From assembly GCF_030913635.1 (NCBI RefSeq), contig NZ_CP133188.1, positions 3,224,001 through 3,288,000 of the forward strand: DNA of 64,000 nt, given 5' to 3'. Made by a program: the position numbers and the translations under genes. Below are positions 43,140 through 52,803 of this stretch, one piece after another. Each line of letters begins with the position of its first letter. Positions within the stretch are counted from its first letter, which is position 1. The DNA comes from Sedimentibacter sp. MB35-C1 (GTDB lineage Bacteria; Bacillota; Clostridia; Tissierellales; Sedimentibacteraceae). The notes under the pieces were generated by a model, which saw only the letters and a program-made list of their open reading frames with translations, had not been told where the DNA came from and did not search any database.

Positions 43140-44009
43140 TTGATAGAACATATTGAGGCTGTCCAGCGAATGCAGGACTATATAGCGGAAAACTTGGCGG
43201 ATACAATTACACTTGCCGATTTGTCAAAGGTATCGTTGTTTTCGCCATGGTACTCCTATCGGATTTTTGTACAGCAGATGAATACAACTCCGGCTGAATA
43301 TATTCGTAGGTTACGCTTATCAAAATCGGCTCTGAGATTACGGGATGAAACAGTCAAAATTATTGATGTTGCATTAAACCTTGGGTTTGGCAGTACAGAC
43401 GGTTACCAACGAGCATTTTTTCGTGAGTTTGGCTGCAATCCAAAAGATTATGCAAAAAACCCTGTTCCAATCCATCTCTTTATTCCTTACGGAGTAAAAT
43501 ATCGAACACCGCGAAAGGAGAAGATTATGAAAGAAATTAAAAACGTGTTTGTTCAAATTATTGCAAAGCCTGAACGCAAGGTACTTATCAAAAGAGGTGT
43601 AAAAGCTACCGATTATTTCGCTTATTGCGAAGAGGTTGGCTGTGATGTGTGGGGGTTGTTGCAAAGCATCAAGTCAATCAGTGGCGAGCCTGTTTGTCTA
43701 TGGTTGCCAAAGAAATATATTGCTTCAGGCACCTCTGAGTATGTGCAGGGTGTAGAGGTGCCTATTACTTATGATGGTATCATCCCCGATGACTTTGATG
43801 TGATTGAACTCCCTGCTGCAAATTATTTGATGTTTAGGGGTGAGCCTTTTGCAGAAGAGGATTACTGTGCTGCAATTGAGGAAGTGCAAACAGCGATTTC
43901 CAAGTATGACCCTGCTATAATTGAGTCAGAATGGGATAAAGAAAACCCTCGCATACAGCTCGAACCCATCGGCACAAGGGGTTATATTGAGCTTTTACCA
44001 ATTAAATAG
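43140..44009 (+). CDS. AraC-type regulator fused to a GyrI-like ligand-binding domain
   Basis: The 289-residue product has a double HTH of AraC type at the start (DTITLADLSKVSLFSPWYSYRIFVQQMNTTPAEYIRRLRL, then VKIIDVALNLGFGSTDGYQRAFF) and a GyrI-like effector domain after residue 125. Proteins with this layout (Rob/BltR-like) sense small hydrophobic ligands. A TTG at 43140 with GAGGGGGTG upstream is the best start. It is the only plus-strand gene in this part of the backbone and looks like an inserted cargo gene. Confidence 0.88.
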   Translation: MIEHIEAVQRMQDYIAENLADTITLADLSKVSLFSPWYSYRIFVQQMNTTPAEYIRRLRLSKSALRLRDETVKIIDVALNLGFGSTDGYQRAFFREFGCNPKDYAKNPVPIHLFIPYGVKYRTPRKEKIMKEIKNVFVQIIAKPERKVLIKRGVKATDYFAYCEEVGCDVWGLLQSIKSISGEPVCLWLPKKYIASGTSEYVQGVEVPITYDGIIPDDFDVIELPAANYLMFRGEPFAEEDYCAAIEEVQTAISKYDPAIIESEWDKENPRIQLEPIGTRGYIELLPIK

Positions 44010-44016
44010 TTGACTT

Positions 44017-44050
44017 GTACAGAGCGGGATTTTTGACCGCTCTGTACTTT
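44017..44050 (+). terminator. Terminator after the AraC-GyrI gene
   Basis: GTACAGAGCGG pairs perfectly with CCGCTCTGTAC (11 bp, 9-base loop), followed by a short T run. It may act in both directions since a minus-strand gene also ends here. Confidence 0.7.
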
Positions 44051-44054
44051 ATGC

Positions 44055-44396
44055 CTACATCCCCAAAATTGTCCAAATATAGAGCGGTGCCGTTAAGGTA
44101 AACACCAAGCAGGCAAACAATATTGCCGGGGCACTCCACTCGAATTGGCCATGCTTGCGATAATCAAAATATGCCATCCCAAGTTTAGCAAAGAAAAACA
44201 CAGCTAAAATAAGATCGATTGCCGGGAATACCACATTGTTTACCACTGTTTTTATCTGCCCTGAAGCATCTCGCCATGTGCCCTCAATTGCTCCTGCCAC
44301 GTCCCCGGTACCGGCTGCAAAAGCCGTTGTACAAAAAAGCATGGAGAGCACAAAGGCACAAGTCAGCATCAAGACTCTTTTTTTATTTTTCGTCAT
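44055..44396 (-). CDS. DUF3852-type pilin-like membrane protein
   Basis: The 113-residue product has a cleavable signal peptide (AFA near residue 27) and two further hydrophobic segments, like VirB2/TrbC pilins and DUF3852 proteins of ICEs. It may form or help the conjugation pilus or channel. A long minus-strand operon follows. The ATG has AAGGCGG upstream. Confidence 0.75.
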   Translation of the reverse strand: MTKNKKRVLMLTCAFVLSMLFCTTAFAAGTGDVAGAIEGTWRDASGQIKTVVNNVVFPAIDLILAVFFFAKLGMAYFDYRKHGQFEWSAPAILFACLVFTLTAPLYIWTILGM

Positions 44397-44500
44397 AGAG
44401 ACCGCCTTTCTTTCTTTTCATATTATCAAGACAAAATTCCTGCGGATGAGAATTGTCGTTTCTCACTTGCAGGGATTTCTATTGTTCTCTTTCCTTCTTT

Positions 44501-46186
44501 TTATGGCTTTAACGGTGCGACATGCCAATCATCCCAAAGTGATCCACGGATGGTCAGGCTATCGGTCAGATTTGTTGAGAGCATCCCGACCGGAGTCCAG
44601 CTATCAAGAACCCAGGTATTTACCTCATAACTTCCATCCGGCATCCAAACAGGGCTGAAGTGTGTTCTGTTCTTATAAGTTGAGTAATTGTTTTTCTGAA
44701 ATTCAAAGCGAGTAGTGCTGCCGCTTTGCATTCGCTCCAGCAGTCTCCAGTAAGTGCCGTAGTTAAACTCAGGAAAATAGCTTACAGCATTCTGCGGATT
44801 TGTTATAGCAGTAGATTGATTGCTGCTAACCGATGCAGATACTACCTGGTTAATTCCATAGCCCGATTTCATTATGCGGCCACTAGCTGTGGGATTTTTA
44901 CTGTCGCAAAGGATGCTCATATTCGCAGAAAAAGAAGCATAATATCTGTTTAAATCAAATTCCCACCATCCGTGATCGCACCAATACCCATCCTCATCAT
45001 CTCCGTGCCACACCCAATATGCCCTCCACCATGGACTCCAAACTGTCCAATCAGCTCTTATTTTTTCTACTCGCTGCGGTACATGGCTTTTTTGAAAGCT
45101 GTTATTTCTATCATCAGCAACAGGGTTAGGCGGGGGATTTTTATCCAAATCTATGATCTTGCAGTTTATGATGCTCTTATCGGTTCCGCCCGGACCTCTT
45201 ACAGATACATGAATTACCATGTCCTGCTCAGTCGCCGGCGTTCTCCATTTTACCCAGGCAAGTTGACTGTCTCCACTTGGATAATAGACATTGCCTACGT
45301 TATAGGTTGTGCCGTTCATGGTGAAGCTTACTTGAGTTGGATTATCGGGATCAGACTGACCTCCGCTTACCCTTACTGATGTGATTACCTCGGTATTTAC
45401 CCTATACTCATAATCATAGGCAGAGACCACAGGAGCTTCTGGTTCTTCCTGAAAACGAACAATACCAAGACCGAGGCTGGATTTAATGTCCGCATTTGAT
45501 GCGGTAGTGGTTTTACTTCCGCTCCATGCCGGATAGCCAAGATCTGAAACCTCCAAAAACATAGAAAGAGGCAGGTTCTTATGAGATAGTGATGTCATCC
45601 TCTTTCTCAGCAGACCGCTTACCTGTTCATCATATAAGGCTGCTTCAGTAGCCGTGGTAGCAATCATAACACCCTCAAACTTGTAGAAGGCAAAGGGTTC
45701 GAGGAGTAGCTTGTAATCACCATTAATCAGCACATCATAATCCATACCTGTATGATTTGAAATTAATTTCACCGTATATTCCGAGCAAAAATACCTTTTT
45801 ATGGCTTCAATATTGTTACTGCCGTTAGTGCTTACTATACGCGGCATTGTTTGAGAAGGATTTATATATTGAAAAGAACCTTGTTGTGGGGATAGACTTT
45901 TGCCACTGCTATAACTTAACTTACTAACCTTGCCAAAATGAACTATAGTTGAAGGGGGAATTTTGTTGGTGAGATCAATAGGAGTAGTTACTATCGCATG
46001 ATCACTGGCTCTTACCACTGTCACCCTTACACCATCGTTTCCCGGTGTCCATGAGTTGGTGCTTGTGCCATCGCCCATACCGCCTCCGCCGCCGTCAATA
46101 TTCCCATCACCAACTGCAAAAGCCAGCAAGGAAGAACAGCATATAAGGGCAAGGCACAGGCAAATTATCATTAATATTTTCTTCAT
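44501..46186 (-). CDS. Large secreted ICE protein of unknown function
   Basis: The 561-residue product has a signal peptide (AFA, residues 22-24), a Gly-rich spacer, then repeated beta-rich modules with Trp, Tyr and Ser. Patterns such as VRVTVVRASDHAIVTT and PPPNPVADDRNN suggest Ig-like surface or pilus-associated folds. It could be a pilus tip, adhesin or wall-facing component of the transfer apparatus. GAAAGGAG precedes the ATG. Confidence 0.65.
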   Translation of the reverse strand: MKKILMIICLCLALICCSSLLAFAVGDGNIDGGGGGMGDGTSTNSWTPGNDGVRVTVVRASDHAIVTTPIDLTNKIPPSTIVHFGKVSKLSYSSGKSLSPQQGSFQYINPSQTMPRIVSTNGSNNIEAIKRYFCSEYTVKLISNHTGMDYDVLINGDYKLLLEPFAFYKFEGVMIATTATEAALYDEQVSGLLRKRMTSLSHKNLPLSMFLEVSDLGYPAWSGSKTTTASNADIKSSLGLGIVRFQEEPEAPVVSAYDYEYRVNTEVITSVRVSGGQSDPDNPTQVSFTMNGTTYNVGNVYYPSGDSQLAWVKWRTPATEQDMVIHVSVRGPGGTDKSIINCKIIDLDKNPPPNPVADDRNNSFQKSHVPQRVEKIRADWTVWSPWWRAYWVWHGDDEDGYWCDHGWWEFDLNRYYASFSANMSILCDSKNPTASGRIMKSGYGINQVVSASVSSNQSTAITNPQNAVSYFPEFNYGTYWRLLERMQSGSTTRFEFQKNNYSTYKNRTHFSPVWMPDGSYEVNTWVLDSWTPVGMLSTNLTDSLTIRGSLWDDWHVAPLKP

Positions 46187-46205
46187 TCAGACTCCTTTCT
46201 GCAAT

Positions 46206-46237
46206 AAAAAATGCACCGCCTGTGCAGTGCATTTTTT
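46206..46237 (-). terminator. Terminator between the secreted-protein and DUF6550-like genes
   Basis: Perfect 11-bp stem AAAAAATGCAC/GTGCATTTTTT with a 10-base loop; the T run serves as the termination tract on either strand. It may allow separate regulation of the pilus operon upstream. Confidence 0.82.
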
Positions 46238-46250
46238 ATGCTATATTTAT

Positions 46251-46814
46251 TTACTCACCCATAATTCCTACTTGCTTGTTAATATCTCCATCGCTTTCAC
46301 CTGCGATTCCTTGATTCTCGCCGCTGTTTTTTATCCATCCAAACCCCGGAAGGTAGGTTTCGCCTTTGCTATTAACATCCCCGCCTTGAGGCTGATTATC
46401 ACTTTTAGGTGATGTGCTTGGGTTTTCTACCTTAGTATGCTCAACCGGTTTATCCTGTTCGGTGACCTTTTCGCCGTTTGGCTTTTGGTCTGGATTTATA
46501 AGCTGTTCATCGGTATACTCAGGTTTTATAGGATCGGCTTGAATAGTCTGCTCAGTGCCTTTATCTACTCCGTTAGCATTATTGGTTTCCTTTTCGATTT
46601 CAATAGGCGGCACTTTAATATCATCTTCTTTTTCTGTTATATCAGGACTTTCTACTGCTACTTTTTGTGTGTCGCTATTTTGGTCAGGCAGATCCAAGTC
46701 ATTTATAGGCGGCGCTTTAAACTGGTTCATGATCACAACCAAAAGTACCATACTTAGCACCAGCCCGCCTGAAATAATCAGCCATTTCTTCACTTTGTTA
46801 TTTATATTTTTCAT
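46251..46814 (-). CDS. DUF6550-like single-pass protein with a long acidic stalk
   Basis: The 187-residue product has one membrane segment near the start (IISGGLVLSMVLLVVIMN), then a long Asp/Glu/Gln/Lys-rich stalk and a short Gly-rich domain (TYLPGFGWI). This layout matches DUF6550-type proteins in ICEs. It may link the pilus machinery with the wall. AGAATG-type spacing: AAGGAGAATGC before the ATG. Confidence 0.6.
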   Translation of the reverse strand: MKNINNKVKKWLIISGGLVLSMVLLVVIMNQFKAPPINDLDLPDQNSDTQKVAVESPDITEKEDDIKVPPIEIEKETNNANGVDKGTEQTIQADPIKPEYTDEQLINPDQKPNGEKVTEQDKPVEHTKVENPSTSPKSDNQPQGGDVNSKGETYLPGFGWIKNSGENQGIAGESDGDINKQVGIMGE

Positions 46815-46938
46815 AAAGGCATTCTCCTTGTCTATAGTTTAATCTATTTTGTTAAGCCACACCCTACCACATGATAGTTCAAAAGTCTATCAATATTATA
46901 AAAAGCTTTTGAATACTCCATTAACATAGATTCTGTAC

Positions 46939-47484
46939 TTAAAACCTTGGGGTATAACCGGCGCTGGTTTTCAATTTGATTTGCATAGGCGGCAGTAGCT
47001 TTCCCCCAAAGGATACCGGCACTTCCAGCATAATGGTGCTGTCAGCTTGAAACCGTGCCAAGCTTTGATCCCCTGTCGCAAAGGGTGCATTTTTAATATT
47101 TACAGAGAGTCCCCATATACGAAATTCCAATTTATCTTCCGAGGTACGCTTTTCATGATATCCGCTGCTTTGTCTGAGCCCAAGGATATTATCCAGTCTA
47201 TTATATATATCGCCATAATCAAGACTTTCTTCAAAGTCAGATGCAATTGGCTGATAAGCTCCCGAATATCCTTCACGGACACCATGATATACATCATCGT
47301 AATTATCATTAACTGTCGAAATAACAGCGGCCTGCACGGCATCCCGAACACCTTGTGCTACAATCATCAGACGGAAATATTCCGAAATACCACTGAAAAT
47401 CAAAACCAGAGATAAGGTGATGGCTATGATAAGGGGAAAGGATGCTGCTCTTTTATCTTTTATAATCCTTTTGATTTTTTCCAT
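46939..47484 (-). CDS. TadE-like pseudopilin
   Basis: The ATG at 47484 (MEKIKRIIK) has GGTGGTGAC upstream. The 181-residue product has one hydrophobic segment after a short basic start (RAASFPLIIAITLSLVLIFSGI), with the Tad-type pattern, then an extracellular Tyr/Ser-rich domain. It is the last pilus gene of the operon, 8 bp from the DUF4320 gene. Such pseudopilins help initiate the Flp pilus. Confidence 0.72.
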   Translation of the reverse strand: MEKIKRIIKDKRAASFPLIIAITLSLVLIFSGISEYFRLMIVAQGVRDAVQAAVISTVNDNYDDVYHGVREGYSGAYQPIASDFEESLDYGDIYNRLDNILGLRQSSGYHEKRTSEDKLEFRIWGLSVNIKNAPFATGDQSLARFQADSTIMLEVPVSFGGKLLPPMQIKLKTSAGYTPRF

Positions 47485-47492
47485 GTCACCAC

Positions 47493-47900
47493 CTACTTCC
47501 AATAGACTTCTGATTTTCCTGCCGCATCTGAACGCAGGGTAATGGGAAAGGAGCCAAAGCCTGAAAACAACCCGATATTTGCCTGATAGGTAACTGTTAC
47601 CCTTATTTCCTCATTTAACTGTATCTTACCTGTCTTTGACCATGTAACGGTAGGATAAAGCCCGGTTTTTTCAGATAGCATCTGCTCACGGCGGGTGGTT
47701 TCAGTACCTACACGGCCTGCTATTTCTGCTTCTCGAATCAGCTCTATTGCGAAGGTATCTGTCTGCTGTTTTTGGATATAGACAGGAAAGACCCTCACTG
47801 CAAGGGCTATAATTAGCATGGCACAGATTACTAGAATGCAGATATCAATGTACCCTTCGGCTCGTCTGTTTTTTAGAATGTATTTAGTTCTTCTAAGCAT
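47493..47900 (-). CDS. DUF4320/TadE-like pseudopilin
   Basis: The 135-residue product has a basic start and the conserved segment EGYIDICILVICAMLIIALAV, matching DUF4320 proteins that accompany Tad loci in ICEs. One hydrophobic segment anchors it. It overlaps no neighbour and sits between the TadC-like gene and the TadE-like gene. Confidence 0.75.
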   Translation of the reverse strand: MLRRTKYILKNRRAEGYIDICILVICAMLIIALAVRVFPVYIQKQQTDTFAIELIREAEIAGRVGTETTRREQMLSEKTGLYPTVTWSKTGKIQLNEEIRVTVTYQANIGLFSGFGSFPITLRSDAAGKSEVYWK

Positions 47901-47912
47901 AACACCGCCCTC

Positions 47913-48785
47913 CTAAAACATCCCGCCAAGGGAATGGATAATTTCATAGATAATAATTGCCATATATGTCATCAGAAAGCACATGAGCATAACGAAGGAA
48001 AATACACGGATTTTAGGCGGTATCTTCATAGCCTGTGCTTTTAACCTTTGCAGTTCCAGCTGTTTCATATCATGGGAGAGCATTTGAAAATACATGGCAC
48101 TGTCATCCCCTCGCAGCACTCCAATAAGACCGCGGGTAATGTCTGATAGCATGGGAGAATTAAACCTTGCTTCAAAGCGTGTGAGAGCGGCTTCATAAGA
48201 AGACGAACGCATATCGGCAGTTAAAATATCAAGCTCAGCGGCAAAGTCCTCTCCTGCATTTTTCTTGAAGCTTTCCAGCATAGACAGTACATCCCGGCTG
48301 GCTTTTAGTTCCTGGGTGATGGTCGCCACAAACCTTGGAAGTTCCTGCTCAATCTTGTTTCTTTTTACAGACAGTGCCTCATCTGCCTTGCGAATCTCCT
48401 TAAAATAGATAAGAACGGCAAGAAACAATACGATAGGAGCTATAAGGGGCAGCACCACAAGGCAGGGAATAACCGCCAAGGCAACAGCTGCAGATTTAAC
48501 AATAGCCATTACTGTAAAGAGTTCCGGTGTTTCCGAAAAACCTGCAGCTGACAGCACATTAGCCATGCGGCTTTTTTTATACTCATCCATTGGGATATAT
48601 TTTGACAGCTTTACCGCTGCTGAATGCAGCAAAGTATCAATGGTTTTAGGCTTGGATTTTGCTTGTTTTCCTGCCAACATCATTGCCTTTTCCGTAGCAA
48701 GGGTAGGCAGTTTTAGCAGGTCGGCAGCAATAAAAAAGAGTCCTAATCCAAGGAGAACTCCGAATAAAAGTATATAGATTGTCAT
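47913..48785 (-). CDS. tadC: TadC-like pilus platform protein
   Basis: The 290-residue product has the type II secretion F domain (about 100-260), with the usual membrane segments near the start and end and the helical middle rich in Arg, Glu and Lys. TadB and TadC form the inner-membrane platform onto which the pilus ATPase docks. It follows TadB-like with a 3-bp gap. Confidence 0.82.
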   Translation of the reverse strand: MTIYILLFGVLLGLGLFFIAADLLKLPTLATEKAMMLAGKQAKSKPKTIDTLLHSAAVKLSKYIPMDEYKKSRMANVLSAAGFSETPELFTVMAIVKSAAVALAVIPCLVVLPLIAPIVLFLAVLIYFKEIRKADEALSVKRNKIEQELPRFVATITQELKASRDVLSMLESFKKNAGEDFAAELDILTADMRSSSYEAALTRFEARFNSPMLSDITRGLIGVLRGDDSAMYFQMLSHDMKQLELQRLKAQAMKIPPKIRVFSFVMLMCFLMTYMAIIIYEIIHSLGGMF

Positions 48786-48788
48786 CGG

Positions 48789-49718
48789 CTACCTCCTGTA
48801 TTCAATAGGCTGAGTCAGTTTAATTACAAAGGCCATAGAAATAAAAATCACTGCGGCACAGATAGTCAAAATGATTTGTCCCAGGGGAGTGTGCATCAAG
48901 GTATGATACCAGTCTTTGTTCAGGAAATATAAGAGGGGAATGTTTCCCACTACCAAAAGCTGCATGATGATAAATTCCTTTCGAGGTTCAAACACCATAT
49001 TCTCCAGCTCACCGTTTACTACACGCATATCGCTGAGCTTAGTCACAATGGGTGTTAGAGTTGTTTTCAGACTCCTATCATGCTGGCAGGCAATGATTGC
49101 ATCGCACCATTCCTGAAACACGGCGTTATCTATTTGTTCCTTTAGATCGAGTAGAACGGCTGTCACATCAGGATTTATTAGCTTAACACTTGATACAAAT
49201 CCGCGAAAAACATTTAGTACCGGCTGATTAAGATAAGGAATATTTTCCTCCACCGCCGTTAGGATATCCTCATTTCTAAGATAGGCAGTAGTAATAATAC
49301 TAAGGGCTGTTTCAAGCTCTGCTGCAATATCCTTTTTGAAATGGCCAGCCGTAAGCTTTACCCACCAAAGGGGCAAAAACATACATCCTACAGCCATAAC
49401 AGGGACTAAAAAGATATTCCCCATCATGATAGCGATAGATGCACCAATGCAAAAGAACAGCAAGGCAGCCCCGCAAATCATAGGAAACTTTGCCGTTCTC
49501 CCGGTTACTTTGAGAATGCTCTGTACTTCAGCAATCTCCCGGCGAAGATAGGATTTCTTTTTACGGCGGGTACTTTCATTGATCTCATCACGGAGGGATC
49601 TGGGCTTATCAGTAAGTTTTGCAAATACCGAGTCTGTGAACTCCATAGGTGATAGGTTTAACAAAATAAAAAAACCTGCAATCATTCCGATACAGGCAAC
49701 AAGCAAAATGGTTATCAT
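48789..49718 (-). CDS. tadB: TadB-like pilus platform protein
   Basis: The 309-residue product has an N-terminal membrane segment, two central segments and a type II secretion F core (about 130-270). Together with TadC it should anchor the ATPase. It overlaps the TadA-like stop by 4 bp, the standard order tadA-tadB-tadC. Confidence 0.82.
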   Translation of the reverse strand: MITILLVACIGMIAGFFILLNLSPMEFTDSVFAKLTDKPRSLRDEINESTRRKKKSYLRREIAEVQSILKVTGRTAKFPMICGAALLFFCIGASIAIMMGNIFLVPVMAVGCMFLPLWWVKLTAGHFKKDIAAELETALSIITTAYLRNEDILTAVEENIPYLNQPVLNVFRGFVSSVKLINPDVTAVLLDLKEQIDNAVFQEWCDAIIACQHDRSLKTTLTPIVTKLSDMRVVNGELENMVFEPRKEFIIMQLLVVGNIPLLYFLNKDWYHTLMHTPLGQIILTICAAVIFISMAFVIKLTQPIEYRR

Positions 49719-51148
49719 GCAGTTTTTACCCCCTCCCTTAAAGCAATGATGATTGGCTGGGGCATACCATTTTCCAGAAGCCTTTTAGCTAGACTCTCTG
49801 AAATAGTATTCACCTGTTTATGGTGTCCTTCAATGATGAAATTACCTTCCTCCATACGGTTTTCCTCTATAACATACTGAAACAGCGGACGAAAATGCCT
49901 TGTTCCGTCAGGCAGAATTTCACATTCCTGTATTTCCATCATTCGGCGCTGCTTATTTTCCAGCTGCTTGCAAAATACTACGATTGGATATGCTTCTGTC
50001 ACATAATCCATAAGAGTGGCATCGCTCATATCTACGGCACGCTTACATAGGGATACCATACGGCGATAGGTTGCCTCACAGGAGTTGGAGTGGATGGTGG
50101 TAAGCACAGCTACACCTGTCCTTGCTGCTTCTTGAGCGGCATTAGCTTCAGCCCCGCGCATCTCACCGACTACCACAATATCAGGGTTAAAACGAAGAGC
50201 CATATCTAAAAGAGCAATTTGATCCACACGCTGGCGCTCATTATCGGAATCACGGGTAAGGGTATGAATGACTGAATTTGTCACTTTACCATCCTTTTCC
50301 CTCACCAAGGCAAGCTCACGGGAGCCATTTTCAATGGTGTAGATACGTTTGTTGTCCGGAATGGTTGTAAGTATCCACCCGGCAACAGTGGTTTTGCCAC
50401 TGGAGGTAGCCCCTGCCACACACACGGAAATACCATAGCGGACACATAGGGATAAAAAGTCCAGCATGGGTTCAGTAGCGGTGCCGCTATTTACAAAATC
50501 CATCTTTTGCATTGACTGAGGATTTACTATACGGATAGATGCTGCTACACCGACATCCTCATCCACAATAGGACTTTTTAATACTGCGATACGAATATTT
50601 TTAGATAGATGCCCCAGTACAATAGGGCTTGCGTTGTCCAACACCATACCGCTGATATGAAGCATGCGGCGAATCACATTGACTGCATGTTCAGGACTGT
50701 CAAAGCGTTCTGTAAGTTTTACGGTGCGGCCATCGCTGTATTGCACTTCGATATCTCTCCAGCTGTTGATGTCGATTTCTTCAATGCCTGTACCGAAGAT
50801 ATATTTAGTTAAAAAACCAAACTCAGCCATTTCAGTATAGAGTGCATCAGCAAGGGCATCTCCGCTTATACCGTTTACTGATATACGGTTATCCTGCAGA
50901 TATTTGGTTATATATCGTTTCATCTGTACCTTGGCATCGGAGCGATTACCTGTAATGAGAGTGCTATAATTTTCCGAAATATATTCCTGTACATCACTTA
51001 ATACCGTAGAAAAATCCTTGCCCTCGCTTTCCGGTGCAAAGAATAGTGCATGAGCTCGGGATATGCCTTTTAAATCAATGAGATCATTTTCAGATTGTCT
51101 TTGTTCTTCTCTGGTAGCAATAAGATTTTTATTTTTAGCAGACATCAA
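49715..51148 (-). CDS. tadA: TadA/CpaF-type pilus ATPase
   Basis: The 477-residue product is a secretion ATPase of the VirB11/CpaF type with Walker A GATSSGKT (about residues 251-258), then a Walker-B region DIVVVGEMRGAEANAA and a long C-terminal arm. These motors power Flp pilus assembly. It overlaps TadB-like by 4 bp and TadZ-like by 4 bp. Confidence 0.92.
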   Translation of the reverse strand: MMSAKNKNLIATREEQRQSENDLIDLKGISRAHALFFAPESEGKDFSTVLSDVQEYISENYSTLITGNRSDAKVQMKRYITKYLQDNRISVNGISGDALADALYTEMAEFGFLTKYIFGTGIEEIDINSWRDIEVQYSDGRTVKLTERFDSPEHAVNVIRRMLHISGMVLDNASPIVLGHLSKNIRIAVLKSPIVDEDVGVAASIRIVNPQSMQKMDFVNSGTATEPMLDFLSLCVRYGISVCVAGATSSGKTTVAGWILTTIPDNKRIYTIENGSRELALVREKDGKVTNSVIHTLTRDSDNERQRVDQIALLDMALRFNPDIVVVGEMRGAEANAAQEAARTGVAVLTTIHSNSCEATYRRMVSLCKRAVDMSDATLMDYVTEAYPIVVFCKQLENKQRRMMEIQECEILPDGTRHFRPLFQYVIEENRMEEGNFIIEGHHKQVNTISESLAKRLLENGMPQPIIIALREGVKTA

Positions 51149-51951
51149 AACACCTCCTTGACGATTTTTTCAATTTCTTTTCTAAACTGGCGGCTATCCT
51201 TAAGGGATAAATCTGCAAGCAGACTCCCTGCAAGATATTGCTGTTCCAATTCCTGTGAATAATTAAGGGTAAAAGCAGAAGACCCCAGTGCATGCACTGT
51301 CTGATCCTGTGCCTGCTGCGGCTTCACGTTAGAAGAAACCTTATATTGCTTATCTGCATCCCATTTGCTGTCACGAAGAAGGGTCAGCTGGCTTGATAGA
51401 TAGCTAATGGATTTTAAATCTGCATTGGTAAGACGCAGGACACTATCAGCTTCCATCAGCGCTAATGCTGAAAGGATGTCATTAGCGATATAACTGCTGC
51501 AATCCACCACAATAAAAGGAGCGACTCTTCTAAGTTCACAAAGAAGTTCTTTTGCCTGCACCTCTGAATAAGGCGGGTAGGTATATTCATTTTCGCCTTT
51601 TTTCATGGCTAAAATTGTGAGATAGCTGTTCTTTTTTAGTGTCACAAGATTGTGCTTTATTAAAGGCTCTGTCACATGGGTAGCGGCAAGGACACTGCCA
51701 AGAGAATGCTCGCTTTCAATCTCAGAGGGCGGACAGATACAAGGCAGCATCGGAGCAGTCATATCGCATAGCAGTAGCACCACATTTTTCTTTTTATCTG
51801 CAAGATATTTTGCAATTTTTACGGCAGTCACGGTTTTGCCGCTGCCCGGACTGCCCCAAACTGCAAGGATGCCCCCTTGCAATACTTCTTCAGCAGCCGG
51901 TTCCTCACTCCGTACAGAGCGGGAAAAGATGCCTTTCTTTTTAAAGTTCAT
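51145..51951 (-). CDS. TadZ/CpaE-like P-loop protein
   Basis: The 268-residue product has Walker A GSPGSGKT near residue 34 and a MinD/ParA-like fold (VVDCSSYIANDILSALALMEADS). TadZ-type proteins position the pilus machinery at a cell site. It overlaps TadA by 4 bp and starts 1 bp before the CpaB-like gene ends. Confidence 0.82.
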   Translation of the reverse strand: MNFKKKGIFSRSVRSEEPAAEEVLQGGILAVWGSPGSGKTVTAVKIAKYLADKKKNVVLLLCDMTAPMLPCICPPSEIESEHSLGSVLAATHVTEPLIKHNLVTLKKNSYLTILAMKKGENEYTYPPYSEVQAKELLCELRRVAPFIVVDCSSYIANDILSALALMEADSVLRLTNADLKSISYLSSQLTLLRDSKWDADKQYKVSSNVKPQQAQDQTVHALGSSAFTLNYSQELEQQYLAGSLLADLSLKDSRQFRKEIEKIVKEVF

Positions 51952-52770
51952 TTATTCAGTCACCTCATTCTTAACAGGCTGTTCAGGCTTTGATTCCAAA
52001 TCTGCCGATTTCTGTTCCTCTGTATCATTCTTTTTTTCCGTGGGATACAAGGCCTCGTTAATTTCATCCTGTACTTCAATAAACTTGGCAGTGTTTGCTG
52101 GTGTACCACGGTACACAAGAGAGAGGTGAAGTTTTCCGTCTGCCTCAAGTTCTGCCAGTACCTTGCTTTGTTCAGAAGATACAAGCAAGGTTACCGTAGA
52201 AGGTAGCTCCCTTTCATCATCATTAGACTTTATTTCTCCTGTATTGGCATCATAGCCGCTGGGAGCAGTTACGCTGATAATTTCTACATATTTAAGTTCC
52301 GCAGGGATAACAGTTGATCCCTGCTTTTTGTAATCAGGAGCAATAATAGACACTATATCTCCGCTTTGCAGTTTACCTGACAGGCCGTTTGCAAAGTTTT
52401 TAATGGTAACAGACATGGCCTGCTTACTCCCATCTAAATTATAAAGATAAGCATTTTCAGCAGCCGGTATATCGGACAGCTTGGTATTTAGAATATAATC
52501 ACCGATAGAAAGATCCGCTTTTGCGTATTTCCCTATCACGGTATCTTTTTGCCTGATAACATTCTCGGGTAGGCCAAATCCGCCGACTTCGGCAATCTGC
52601 ACCATATCCTTGGTTATCTCATCACCGGCTTTAATCTCCTTTGTCACCCTAACAATTTCAGTTTTATGACTGACTGTTTTATTAAACAGCGGTGTCACAC
52701 CGAAACAGATGAGCAAAGACAGTAAAATACAGATTACGCCCAGCACGGTGCGGTTTTTCAGTAAATTCAT
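51952..52770 (-). CDS. cpaB: CpaB/RcpC-like SAF-domain protein
   Basis: The 272-residue product has one membrane segment, a SAF domain (EIVRVTKEIKAGDEITKDMVQIAEV) and an RcpC-like beta domain. CpaB-type proteins link the pilus channel with the cell wall. It is directly upstream of the TadZ-like gene with adjacent ends. GGAGGAAC precedes the ATG. Confidence 0.85.
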   Translation of the reverse strand: MNLLKNRTVLGVICILLSLLICFGVTPLFNKTVSHKTEIVRVTKEIKAGDEITKDMVQIAEVGGFGLPENVIRQKDTVIGKYAKADLSIGDYILNTKLSDIPAAENAYLYNLDGSKQAMSVTIKNFANGLSGKLQSGDIVSIIAPDYKKQGSTVIPAELKYVEIISVTAPSGYDANTGEIKSNDDERELPSTVTLLVSSEQSKVLAELEADGKLHLSLVYRGTPANTAKFIEVQDEINEALYPTEKKNDTEEQKSADLESKPEQPVKNEVTE

Positions 52771-52803
52771 GAACAGTTCCTCCTTGATATTTAATTATGG
52801 ATA

